Numbered from the stretch's first letter, positions 7,075-13,989 are shown. The stretch: 17,677 bases of DNA from SKVL01 sp051745565 (GCA_051745565.1 JBNJEF010000009.1:1-17677); one strand, 5' to 3'. The notes: generated by a model not told the origin, from the sequence alone. Numbers and translations: made by a program.

Positions 7075-8745
7075 ATGGTTAGAAGACTACTTAATTTCTT
7101 GAACAAGGAAATTTTGGGTCTTCATCAGGCGGCGTTTCTTCTTGGGTTTTTCGCTCTGTCTTCTCAAGTATTGGCACTTGTACGTGATCGCTTGCTCGCT
7201 CATAATTTTGGTGCGGGAATAGAGTTGGACATATATTATGCCGCTTTCAGGGTCCCTGATTTTATCTTTATCACAATAGGGTCTTTGGTATCCGTTTCCG
7301 TTATCGTTCCTTTTTTGGTGGAACGGATCAAGGAAGAGAAAGAGGAGGCGAGGTATTTTATAAGGCAGATATTTACCTTTTTCTTTGCGGTAATAATATT
7401 AGTAAGCCTTGCTGTTTTTTTGTTTGCTCCTCATATCTTATCCTTTGTATTTCCGGGTTTTTATGGAGAGGATTTCCAGCTTTTGGTGGTTTTGACTCGT
7501 GTAATGCTCCTTTCTCCCATACTCTTAGGGGTATCAAATCTTTTTGGTAGCATAAGCCAAACTCACCAGAGGTTCTTTCTCTATGCTCTAAGTCCGGTAA
7601 TGTATAACCTCGGTATTATTACCGGAATACTTTTTCTAACCCCCAATTTAGGTGTTCTGGGGGTTGCTTTGGGTGTTATTTTGGGAGCTTTTTTACATAT
7701 GTTCATCCATGTACCTTTTATTATTCAAAAAGGTTTCTTACCCGGATTTTCTCTTAAACCGGATATTTCTTTATTTAAATCCGTCGCTAAACTTTCAATC
7801 CCCAGGACCCTAACCTTGGGAGTAACTAACCTTTTGATCTTGGCTCTACTGTCGGTGGCTTCTTTGATGGCTGAAGGGTCAATAACGGTTTTTAACTTTT
7901 CTTTCAATTTACAGTCGGTTGTGTTAAGTACCATAGGGGTCAGTTACTCCCTTGCGGTTTTTCCCACTATAACCAAGCTGTTCTCACAGGGGAAAATAGA
8001 ACAGTATTGGCGTTATGTTATAACATCGGCTCAGCATATTATATTCTGGTCCATACCGGCCACGGTTATATTTATTGTTCTAAGAGCACAGATAGTAAGG
8101 GTTGTTTTGGGAACTGGTCAGTTTGATTGGAGTGCTACTCAGTTAACAGCTGCCGCACTGGCGCTTTTCTCTATTTCTGTTGTTTTTCAGGGTTTGGTAC
8201 TTCTTTTTATAAGGAGCTACTACGCTATGGGAAAAACGGCTTTGCCTCTTTTTATTAATCTTTTTTCCGGTGCTTGTGCTGTCGCTTCTGCTTTTATTCT
8301 GACTTATTTTTTCAAAAACGCTGATCTGTTTCGCTATTTTATGGAATCTTTATTAAGAGTGGAAGACCTTTATGGAACGGAGGTTTTGATGCTCCCCCTA
8401 GCTTTTTCGGTGGGAATGACAGTAAACGGGATCCTTTTCTGGTTGCTTTTGGAAAGAAGATGTAAGGGTTTTTCTTATCCTATTTTAGTTACTTTTTCAC
8501 AAATATTTGCGTCTTCAATTATTGCCGGAGCCGGAGCCTATGTTACTTTAGCCATATACAGTATTTTCTTTGAGCTGAATACACTTTTTACGGTTCTTAT
8601 GCAAGGAGTGTGTGCAGGTGTCGTGGCTCTCTTAATGAATATTTTGGTTCTTTTGCTTTTGGATAATAAGGAAATAAAAGTCGTAATGGAAACCTTAAAA
8701 CATCGTTTCTGGAAGGCAAAATTACCTATTTCTGAAACGAAATGA
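7075..8745 (+). CDS. murJ: Lipid II flippase MurJ
   Basis: The protein has 556 residues and belongs to the MviN/MurJ branch of the MOP exporters, which carry lipid II across the cytoplasmic membrane for peptidoglycan synthesis. The N-terminal block VRDRLLAHNFGAG (36-48), followed by LDIYYAAFRVPD (51-62), matches the family's first-helix signature with its conserved Arg residues and the Asp. About 14 membrane helices are visible, including the G-V-L-G-V-A-L-G-V-I-L-G-A block and Y-Y-A-M-G-K-T-A-L-P in the helix 9-10 region. The C-terminus ends with a short cytoplasmic basic tail. No Shine-Dalgarno precedes the ATG; the 22-bp gap to the previous gene suggests co-transcription. Confidence 0.93.
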   Translation: MVRRLLNFLNKEILGLHQAAFLLGFFALSSQVLALVRDRLLAHNFGAGIELDIYYAAFRVPDFIFITIGSLVSVSVIVPFLVERIKEEKEEARYFIRQIFTFFFAVIILVSLAVFLFAPHILSFVFPGFYGEDFQLLVVLTRVMLLSPILLGVSNLFGSISQTHQRFFLYALSPVMYNLGIITGILFLTPNLGVLGVALGVILGAFLHMFIHVPFIIQKGFLPGFSLKPDISLFKSVAKLSIPRTLTLGVTNLLILALLSVASLMAEGSITVFNFSFNLQSVVLSTIGVSYSLAVFPTITKLFSQGKIEQYWRYVITSAQHIIFWSIPATVIFIVLRAQIVRVVLGTGQFDWSATQLTAAALALFSISVVFQGLVLLFIRSYYAMGKTALPLFINLFSGACAVASAFILTYFFKNADLFRYFMESLLRVEDLYGTEVLMLPLAFSVGMTVNGILFWLLLERRCKGFSYPILVTFSQIFASSIIAGAGAYVTLAIYSIFFELNTLFTVLMQGVCAGVVALLMNILVLLLLDNKEIKVVMETLKHRFWKAKLPISETK

Positions 8746-8839
8746 TGACGTAAGGAAGTGATGGTGTTTTCTTTATGTCTTTTTGGTGTTAAGGTGGCAT
8801 TAATCTGTGATTCAGATAGTTAAGAACAAATAAAGGAAC

Positions 8840-10627
8840 ATGACCGACAATATACGTAATTTTTCCATAATAAGTCACGTAGATCACGGTAAGTCAACCT
8901 TGGCTGACCGAATGTTGGAATTGACTCATACTATTGAAGGCAGAAAGATGAAAGACCAGGTATTGGATAGTATGGACTTGGAACGTGAAAGAGGTATAAC
9001 TATAAAGATGCAACCGGCCAGGATGATGTTCGGCCATAGTCCGGAACATATACTTAATTTGATAGATACACCGGGTCATATTGATTTTTCTTATGAGGTT
9101 TCCAGGGCTCTAAAGGCGGTGGAAGGATCCTTGCTTTTAGTTGATGCTACTCAGGGGATACAGGCACAGACACTGACTACGCTCTGGGATGCTCTTGATG
9201 CGGATCTGGAGATATTACCGGTTTTAACCAAGGTGGATTCTCAACAGGCTCGTATTGAGGAGGTTTCAAAGGAAGTTATGGATCTAATCGGTTGTTCTAA
9301 GGAAGAGATAAGTCTTACCTCCGGAAAAACCGGAGAGGGAGTACAAGAGCTTTTGGAACGTATTGTCAGAGATATACAACCCCCGAATCCGGGAGACCAC
9401 TCCGGTTTTCGTTCTTTGGTTTTTGACTTTGAATACTCCAATCACCGCGGGGTTGTAGTTTATATCAGGGTTTTTGACGGGCAGGTAAAGAAAGGAGATG
9501 AGCTTTTTCTGCATGCCGGAAAAGCTTCTTTTAAGGTTGCGGAAGTGGGGGTTTTTTCTCCTCAGAATGTGCCCGTGGAGTCTCTTGGTCCCGGGGAAAT
9601 AGGTTATATCGTTACAGGTCTAAAAGAGCCAAATATTGCCTCTGTGGGGGATACACTGTCGTCGGAAAAGCGTTTAAATGAGCCCCTTTCGGGCTACAGA
9701 ACTCCTCAGCCAATCGTTTGGGCTTCTGTTTACCCTGAAGGACAAGATGAATTTGTTGCACTAAGGCAGGCATTGGAGCGTCTGAAACTGTCCGATTCTT
9801 CTTTATCTTTTGACGAGGAGTCCTCTCAGGCTTTGGGAAAGGGGTTTCGTTGTGGTTTTTTGGGTATGCTCCATTTGGAGATCATTACAGAGCGAATAAA
9901 AAGAGAATTTGATCTGGAATTGGTGGTGACAATGCCTTCTGTTGAGTATGAAGTGGTTTATGCCTCCGGAGAGAAAGAGAGGATCTACTCTTCCCATATG
10001 TTCCCTGATGACAGGAAAGATCTGGTTGTTCATGAGCCGTGGGTGGAGCTTCGGATAATAACTCCGGCCGATTATATAGGCACCGTACTCTCTGTACTCT
10101 ATGAACATGAGGCTATAGTGGGTGCTTCTGAGACCATTGGTGATCAGAGAACCTCTATATCTGCCGAGATGCCTTTGCGTGAGCTTATGAGGAACTTTTT
10201 TGATAAGTTGAAAAGTGTATCTTCGGGATTTGCTTCCATGTCCTATGAAACTAAGGGCATGAAAGAAGCGGATGTTGTTCGTATGGATGTTATCATAGCT
10301 GATGAGGTGATGCCTGTTTTCTCCAGAGTGATCTCTCGTAGACAGGTTGAGAGTGAGGCTAAAAAAACAGTGGAGAAGCTTTATTCCGTAATGCCCAGGC
10401 AAATGTTCGCCGCAAAAATACAGGCTAGAGCTTTTGGGAGGATAGTTTCTTCCAAAACCCTCCCCGCTTTACGCAAGGATGTTACCGCTAAATTATATGG
10501 AGGAGATATAACCAGAAAGATGAAGTTAAGAGAGAAACAGAAAGAGGGCAAAAAGAAGATGAAAGATAAAGGAAAAGTTAATGTTCCTTATGAAGTTTTT
10601 ATTAAAATGACGCAACAGGAAGAATGA
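8840..10627 (+). CDS. lepA: Elongation factor 4 (LepA)
   Basis: The protein has 595 residues, the normal length. This ribosome-associated translational GTPase affects elongation and 30S assembly. GTPase motifs are: G1 HVDHGKST (13-20), G2 RGITIK (51-56), G3 DTPGH (76-80) and G4 TKVD (130-133), where most LepA proteins have NKID. The EF-G-like domains II, III and V follow, with RCGFLGMLHLEI in domain III. The LepA-specific C-terminal domain is present, with AKIQARAFGR, YGGDITRKMKLREKQKEGKK and VPYEVF. AAAGGA lies 5 nt before the ATG, one of the few convincing ribosome binding sites in the window. Confidence 0.97.
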   Translation: MTDNIRNFSIISHVDHGKSTLADRMLELTHTIEGRKMKDQVLDSMDLERERGITIKMQPARMMFGHSPEHILNLIDTPGHIDFSYEVSRALKAVEGSLLLVDATQGIQAQTLTTLWDALDADLEILPVLTKVDSQQARIEEVSKEVMDLIGCSKEEISLTSGKTGEGVQELLERIVRDIQPPNPGDHSGFRSLVFDFEYSNHRGVVVYIRVFDGQVKKGDELFLHAGKASFKVAEVGVFSPQNVPVESLGPGEIGYIVTGLKEPNIASVGDTLSSEKRLNEPLSGYRTPQPIVWASVYPEGQDEFVALRQALERLKLSDSSLSFDEESSQALGKGFRCGFLGMLHLEIITERIKREFDLELVVTMPSVEYEVVYASGEKERIYSSHMFPDDRKDLVVHEPWVELRIITPADYIGTVLSVLYEHEAIVGASETIGDQRTSISAEMPLRELMRNFFDKLKSVSSGFASMSYETKGMKEADVVRMDVIIADEVMPVFSRVISRRQVESEAKKTVEKLYSVMPRQMFAAKIQARAFGRIVSSKTLPALRKDVTAKLYGGDITRKMKLREKQKEGKKKMKDKGKVNVPYEVFIKMTQQEE

Positions 10628-10670
10628 TCTTAGATGTTATATTAAGCATCTAAAATAAATGTGATCATTC
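10622..10670 (+). repeat. Nested inverted repeats at the lepA stop codon
   Basis: GAATGATC (10622-10629, spanning the TGA stop) pairs with GATCATTC (10663-10670). Directly inside it, TTAGATG (10630-10636) pairs with CATCTAA (10647-10653). The result is a 15-bp stem with one 9-nt bulge and a 10-nt loop. No T-run follows on either strand, so it is not a standard terminator. It could stop or stabilise the lepA message and the converging minus-strand microprotein message. Confidence 0.5.
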
Positions 10671-10705
10671 TGCAAATGATTTTTGAGAAGTAGCCGGGAG
10701 AAGTT

Positions 10706-10807
10706 CTAGATGGGAGTATAGAGGAAGATCATGCTGATCGCCACGAATATACCCATAACTATCATTACCCAGCGTATAACCTTTTGGCTTTTATGGTGGA
10801 ATAGCAT
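10706..10807 (-). CDS. 33-residue single-helix membrane microprotein
   Basis: A minus-strand frame from ATG (10807-10805) to TAG (10708-10706) gives 33 residues. The N-terminus is basic (MLFHHKSQKVIRW), followed by one hydrophobic helix of about 19 residues rich in Val, Ile and Met, and a short end YTPI. Basic residues before the helix predict the N-terminus inside. Upstream on this strand is a good promoter, 11 nt from its -10 box to the ATG. Small proteins of this basic-then-helix type are frequent in Parcubacteria genomes. I have no function for it. Its length alone would not prove coding, but the promoter, the charge layout and the absence of any other gene in this 245-bp gap support it. 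Confidence 0.55.
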   Translation of the reverse strand: MLFHHKSQKVIRWVMIVMGIFVAISMIFLYTPI

Positions 10808-10818
10808 ATTTTGTATAT

Positions 10819-10847
10819 TTTATAGTATCATTCAGTATAAAGGTAAA
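10819..10847 (-). promoter_or_regulatory. Promoter of the 33-residue microprotein
   Basis: On the minus strand TTTACC (10847-10842) and TATAAA (10824-10819) are spaced by 17 bp. The same stretch on the plus strand holds a poorer promoter (TTGTAT at 10811-10816, TATAAA at 10836-10841) that could serve the DivIC-like gene at 10873, so the two promoters would overlap back to back. Confidence 0.5.
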
Positions 10848-10872
10848 AAGTAAAATTTTCAACATTTGACAT

Positions 10873-11262
10873 ATGTCCTTCATTATTACCAAAAGAAAGA
10901 TCAAAGAGTGGGTATACTCAAGATTCGCTTTGGTATCACTGTTGATCCTGGTGGGGTTGATGCTGTTTCCGGTTTGGAATATGTATAAGAATTATTCGGA
11001 AAGTGAATCCATGCTTTCCGGTTCTGTGGCTAAAATGGAAGAGTTAAAAGAAGAAAAGTATGAACTGGAAAAAGAATTGGATTATCTGGAAAGTGATCTT
11101 GGAAGGGAAGCTGAGATAAGAAAGCGCTTCAGAACCGGTAAAGAAGGCGAGGTAATGGCCGTTATCGTTGAAGAGGAAGAAGGTACGCAAGATGGTACAG
11201 AGGAAGAGAAAAAAGGAACTTGGGACCGCTTTTCCGGTTGGGTAAAAGGCCTGTTTAATTGA
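10873..11262 (+). CDS. DivIC/FtsB-like septum formation protein
   Basis: The protein has 129 residues with the standard FtsB/DivIC plan: a short basic cytoplasmic N-terminus, one membrane helix (about 17-37), then an extracytoplasmic coiled coil (about 42-85), then E-A-E-I-R-K-R-F and K-E-G-E-V-M-A-V-I-V, the typical end of the family (E-x-x-A-R-x-x-x-x-x-x-p-G-E-x-x-x). In other bacteria this protein bridges FtsL and FtsQ/DivIB in the division complex. A Glu-rich stretch (about 99-114) and a short aromatic tail (WDRFSGWVKGLF) extend it beyond the usual end; the tail could lie on the membrane. No Shine-Dalgarno is present. Confidence 0.82.
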   Translation: MSFIITKRKIKEWVYSRFALVSLLILVGLMLFPVWNMYKNYSESESMLSGSVAKMEELKEEKYELEKELDYLESDLGREAEIRKRFRTGKEGEVMAVIVEEEEGTQDGTEEEKKGTWDRFSGWVKGLFN

Positions 11263-11292
11263 TCCAGATCCAGATCTGATTTAAAGCGGTGA

Positions 11293-11321
11293 TTGAGTAT
11301 TTCAGGCTCCAGTGTTATACT
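11293..11321 (+). promoter_or_regulatory. Promoter of the glutaredoxin gene
   Basis: TTGAGT (11293-11298) and TATACT (11316-11321) are 17 bp apart. Predicted initiation near 11328 leaves a leader of about 23 nt containing a weak AGGT. Confidence 0.6.
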
Positions 11322-11350
11322 TTTTTTGTTACCATTTAGGTAAAATTATT

Positions 11351-11587
11351 ATGAAAGAAGTTACTATTTATTCAACACCTACTTGCGTTTATTGCGAAAT
11401 GGCCAAAGAGTTTTTTAGGGAAAAGGAGGTGGGATTCACTGATCATGATGTATCTCGAGACACTGAAAAAAGGCAAGAAATGGTGGAGAAAAGTGGGCAA
11501 ATGGGTGTACCTGTGATATTCATAGGAGAGGATATGGTCATCGGCTTTGACAGAGACAAAGTTGAAGAGCTGTTGGAAAATTCTTGA
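11351..11587 (+). CDS. Glutaredoxin-like protein (YruB/NrdH type)
   Basis: The protein has 78 residues from the ATG at 11351. It shows the thioredoxin-fold order: strand VTIYSTPTC, active-site C12-V-Y-C15, helix EMAKEFF, strand, then the cis-proline in GVPVIF (Pro54) and IGFDRDKVEELL at the end. Such proteins reduce disulfides and serve ribonucleotide reductase or peroxide defence. CVYC differs from the glutathione-type CPYC and resembles the short YruB/NrdH group. An in-frame GTG at 11312 would add 13 residues but overlaps the -10 box, so I use the ATG. Confidence 0.9.
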   Translation: MKEVTIYSTPTCVYCEMAKEFFREKEVGFTDHDVSRDTEKRQEMVEKSGQMGVPVIFIGEDMVIGFDRDKVEELLENS

Positions 11588-11657
11588 ATTATTTCAAATT
11601 TCTATATTTTAATGAAGACCATACGTTTTTGCGTAGCCTTTTGATCTTGTGTTGATA

Positions 11658-11729
11658 CCTCTCGTAGTTCAATGGATAGAACGAGCCCCTCCTAAGGGCT
11701 AGATGCAGGTTCGATTCCTGCCGAGAGGA
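11658..11729 (+). tRNA. tRNA-Arg(CCT)
   Basis: Acceptor CCTCTCG (11658-11664) pairs with CGAGAGG (11722-11728), discriminator A11729. Anticodon stem AGCCC/GGGCT encloses CTCCTAA, giving anticodon CCT (reads AGG). T-arm GCAGG-TTCGATT-CCTGC is canonical. Total length is 72 nt with a 4-nt variable loop. No CCA is encoded. Confidence 0.95.
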
Positions 11730-11743
11730 CATAGTCAGAAAGT

Positions 11744-11773
11744 TTGCTTTGCTAAATAATTTTTTGCTATAAT
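11744..11773 (+). promoter_or_regulatory. Promoter of the small coiled-coil membrane gene, leaderless spacing
   Basis: TTGCTT (11744-11749) and a perfect TATAAT (11768-11773) are 18 bp apart. Only 6 nt lie between the -10 box and the ATG at 11780, so transcription should begin on the start codon itself. Confidence 0.6.
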
Positions 11774-11779
11774 GGCGAC

Positions 11780-12043
11780 ATGGACAGCGAGGAGGAAGTT
11801 GATGAGCGGGTAGAAGAGATACGGGAGTTAGCCCGGGAGAACAATAAGATGCTTAGAAAGCTTTACTCCGCGCAAAGAAGGAGTTTGATATTCACACTTT
11901 TTTACTGGGCGGTTATAGTGGTTTTGGCAGTTATCGCGTACATTTATATTGAGCCGTATCTGGATAGATTAGAGGATCTGTATACAACTGCACATGAAGC
12001 CTCCAAGGAGGCGCAGGAAGTTCTTGAGCGGTCGCTACGTTAA
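11780..12043 (+). CDS. Hypothetical small membrane protein with coiled-coil ends
   Basis: This 87-residue protein is not one I recognise. Residues 1-32 form a charged helix (EEEVDERVEEIRELARENNK). A membrane helix spans about 36-58 (IFTLFYWAVIVVLAVIAYIY). The remainder is again helical and charged (YLDRLEDLYTTAHEASKEAQ). The helix-membrane-helix plan suggests oligomerisation or a scaffold role; no catalytic residues are apparent. It has its own strong promoter with leaderless spacing, and tRNA-Phe follows 20 bp later, so the tRNA may be processed from the same transcript. Confidence 0.75.
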   Translation: MDSEEEVDERVEEIRELARENNKMLRKLYSAQRRSLIFTLFYWAVIVVLAVIAYIYIEPYLDRLEDLYTTAHEASKEAQEVLERSLR

Positions 12044-12063
12044 ATCACCTTGTGTATATTTTT

Positions 12064-12136
12064 GCTGAGGTAGCTCAGTTGGTAGAGCATTCGCCTGAAG
12101 AGCGAAGGGTCGGCGGTTCGAGCCCGCCCCTCAGCA
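12064..12136 (+). tRNA. tRNA-Phe(GAA)
   Basis: Acceptor GCTGAGG (12064-12070) pairs with CCTCAGC (12129-12135), discriminator A12136. Anticodon stem TTCGC/GCGAA encloses CTGAAGA, giving anticodon GAA. D-arm GCTC/GAGC and T-arm GGCGG-TTCGAGC-CCGCC are canonical. No CCA is encoded. Confidence 0.96.
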
Positions 12137-12170
12137 CAAGAGAATACGTTATTTATCTATAAGAACAAAA

Positions 12171-12202
12171 TAAAAACGACCTTCGTTAAAAGGTCGTTTT
12201 TA
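12171..12202. terminator. Bidirectional terminator between tRNA-Phe and hsp20
   Basis: TAAAAACGACCTT (12171-12183) pairs perfectly with AAGGTCGTTTTTA (12190-12202) around a 6-nt loop. The A/T-rich base of the stem supplies a T-run on either strand. It lies between two converging transcripts, so it can end both. Confidence 0.85.
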
Positions 12203-12221
12203 TTTTTATTATCTTTTTTAT

Positions 12222-12716
12222 TTAACCTGTTTTGACTTTAAGTTTGGTTTCCCTTTCCTTGTTTATTTTTGGGAGCTTTAAAACCAATAGGCCGTGCTTG
12301 GCCACTGCTTCCGCCTCATCAACTTCAACCTCTTGCGGTAGGTCTATTGATCGAGAAAAAGCCCCCCAATACAGTTCTTGGATATGATAATTAGAACCCT
12401 CAAAGCCTCTTTCCGGTGTTCTGTTTCCTCTAATAACCACTTTCTCGCGAGTAATAGAGATATCAAGCTCTTCCGGTCTTACACCGGATACAACGGTTTT
12501 TATAAAAATATCACTGTGGGTTTCATACATATCCACAGCCAACTCGCCTTCTTCTTCAGAGTTGTGTTCCTCATCTTCTTCTCTTTCATTTTTATATTCT
12601 TCTTCGTCTTCTTCGTTCTCTTCGTCTTCGTATTCATCCTCATTCATTTCTTCGTCCTCTTCTATCTCTTCTGTTCCCGTGAGACGTTCAAAAAATGATC
12701 TTGTATCTTTTGGCAT
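12222..12716 (-). CDS. Hsp20/alpha-crystallin small heat shock protein with long acidic N-terminal arm
   Basis: The protein has 164 residues. The alpha-crystallin domain runs from about 58 to 150: GELAVDMYETHSDIFIKTVV, then GVRPEELDISITREKVVIRG, then YWGAFSRSIDLPQEVEVDEA and GLLVLKLPK, the usual A-x-x-x-x-G-hydrophobic-L block. These ATP-independent chaperones hold unfolding proteins. A short tail ends KLKVKTG with no clear I-x-I/V oligomerisation motif. Residues about 16-57 are almost entirely Glu and Asp with some Asn and Tyr, replacing the hydrophobic N-terminal arm that normally binds clients and drives assembly. The gene has its own promoter on the minus strand; prsW lies upstream. Confidence 0.92.
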   Translation of the reverse strand: MPKDTRSFFERLTGTEEIEEDEEMNEDEYEDEENEEDEEEYKNEREEDEEHNSEEEGELAVDMYETHSDIFIKTVVSGVRPEELDISITREKVVIRGNRTPERGFEGSNYHIQELYWGAFSRSIDLPQEVEVDEAEAVAKHGLLVLKLPKINKERETKLKVKTG

Positions 12717-12737
12717 AGTTTTTATGTTTACTAATTA

Positions 12738-12766
12738 ATTGTAACAGAGAAAAGGTATAAATTAAA
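12738..12766 (-). promoter_or_regulatory. Promoter of hsp20
   Basis: On the minus strand TTTAAT (12766-12761) and TACAAT (12743-12738) are 17 bp apart. Predicted leader is about 14 nt with no Shine-Dalgarno. I see no CIRCE-type or other heat-shock operator. Confidence 0.5.
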
Positions 12767-12783
12767 AGATAACTGTGGAAATC

Positions 12784-13467
12784 TCAATGAATCCTTCTTA
12801 CTTTCTCAAAAGCGAATATTAAGAACAGGGCACCTGTCCAAGTGTAAAAGAGAGCGGTTATGGGGCCACCAAGTTGACTGTCCGATGTTATTATAAGGTT
12901 AAAAAGAGCATGAATTACGGTGGCAGTTAACAGGCCCATGATCAGGTAAAGGATCTTCTTCTTTTTGCTCTTGTAAAATGAAAAAGCCAAGAATAACCCT
13001 ACGGTGGCGGAGCATACTACATGTAAAAGAGTGGCTCCCACGAATCTTAGGTTAGCAATAACTACACTATCAACGACCAGTTCTTTTGAAATGGGGTCCA
13101 TTAGAAACAAAGTATTCTCAATGGCGGCAAAGCCCAAAGCCGCGACTATCATATATATAACCGGGTCTATGGGTTCATCGTTTACTTTGTTCTTAAGTGC
13201 GGCGAAAAAGGCGGCCGCATATTTGAAGAGCTCTTCTAAGGCGGCCCAAGAGAAATATGTTAACAGAGGAGCTAGATAGACGCAGGAGTTAATGGTTTTT
13301 TGGAAGGGTATAACTACGGGAACTGCCACTATCCCCATTATGAAAACCAGGGTTATGTATTGCCATGGCTCGGGATGCCTATCCTCGCGAAGCCAGAACC
13401 ACAGCCATACGAGAGCCGGTATAGTTCCTCCCAATGCGGCTAATGTCAGAACGTCAACATCGGTCAT
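12784..13467 (-). CDS. PrsW-family intramembrane protease
   Basis: The protein has 227 residues and about seven membrane helices. The PrsW/abortive-infection-type (CPBP-related) motifs are in place: EELFK (78-82), the E-E-x-x-K catalytic motif; GFAAIENTLF (112-121) with Glu117/Asn118; His149 in RFVGATLLHVVCSATVG; and His186 in VIHALFN. The N-terminal W-F-W-L-R-E-D-R-H-P-E-P-W block is the family's usual first loop. B. subtilis PrsW cleaves the anti-sigma factor RsiW in envelope stress; no anti-sigma factor is seen here, so the substrate is unknown. A likely -10 box (GATAAT, minus strand, 13484-13479) ends 11 nt before the ATG. Confidence 0.88.
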   Translation of the reverse strand: MTDVDVLTLAALGGTIPALVWLWFWLREDRHPEPWQYITLVFIMGIVAVPVVIPFQKTINSCVYLAPLLTYFSWAALEELFKYAAAFFAALKNKVNDEPIDPVIYMIVAALGFAAIENTLFLMDPISKELVVDSVVIANLRFVGATLLHVVCSATVGLFLAFSFYKSKKKKILYLIMGLLTATVIHALFNLIITSDSQLGGPITALFYTWTGALFLIFAFEKVRRIH

Positions 13468-13726
13468 TATTTCTATTAATTATCAACGTTGGGCTATTTC
13501 ACTGCCATTAAAGGCCTATCTGATAAATAAGGGCTTTCTTGCCGAACGGCTTCCGTTATGAAAGGTGTAAAAAAGTAAAAAATCACTGAACCTGCTCTTT
13601 TTATTAAAAAAAACGCACCCCCGGCAGATTTTTTTGTTCTATTATTACTTTTGCAAATATCTTCTTTACCATCTATGATTAAGATCATAATTTATTTTTT
13701 TAATCTTTTATTTACTAGAATAATAA

Positions 13727-13753
13727 CATATATCACTTTTAAAGGGATATATG
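13727..13753. repeat. 27-bp palindrome
   Basis: CATATATC (13727-13734) is mirrored by GATATATG (13746-13753), and the centre CTTT-T-AAAG continues the symmetry. Only one pair (13735/13745) mismatches over 13 bp per arm. It is a candidate protein-binding site upstream of the surface gene. Confidence 0.6.
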
Positions 13754-13816
13754 CATTCTAATTACAAGGAATAAAGATAGAGGTTTTATGTGGAGAAAAG
13801 ATCGCAACCCTATTTT

Positions 13817-13945
13817 TACTGTCTTTTGTAAAAGACAGTATAAAAGACAGTAAATGTCTTTTATACCACTTAAATTTTAAAAGGCACTATTTTTAAATAC
13901 ATTCTAAAAGACATATATATAGATGTCTTTTATATATAAAAGACA
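13817..13945. repeat. Cluster of AAAAGACA / TGTCTTTT dyads (putative operator array)
   Basis: Seven exact copies of the octamer occur in both orientations: TGTCTTTT at 13820, 13855 and 13924, and AAAAGACA at 13830, 13842, 13906 and 13938. They form four dyads: 11-bp arms with a 2-nt spacer (13817-13840), 11-bp arms TATAAAAGACA with a 5-nt spacer (13839-13865), 10-bp arms with an 8-nt spacer (13905-13932), and a spacerless 22-bp palindrome (13924-13945). A one-mismatch copy AAAAGGCA is at 13879. Arms are shared between adjacent dyads, so alternative pairings are possible. Spacing suggests binding sites for a dimeric regulator, or a cruciform-forming region. Confidence 0.75.
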
Positions 13946-13989
13946 AAGAAAATTTTGCTAGAAATAAGGATTTTTTCTCCATTTATCTA

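Noticed and set aside
9803..10402. 199-codon minus-strand frame inside lepA
   Set aside because: Antisense shadow of a highly conserved gene with no family match of its own.
13494..13688. 64-codon minus-strand frame upstream of prsW
   Set aside because: It crosses long A/T homopolymers, has no family resemblance and its ATG lies in a dyad; composition fits non-coding DNA better.
13789..13797. DnaA-box-like TGTGGAGAA in the intergenic region, hinting at a replication origin
   Set aside because: A single one-mismatch box without dnaA, dnaN or other boxes nearby is not enough.
13817..13945. CRISPR array in the palindrome cluster
   Set aside because: The repeats are 8-11 bp, occur in both orientations and have no regular spacers; no cas gene is in the window.
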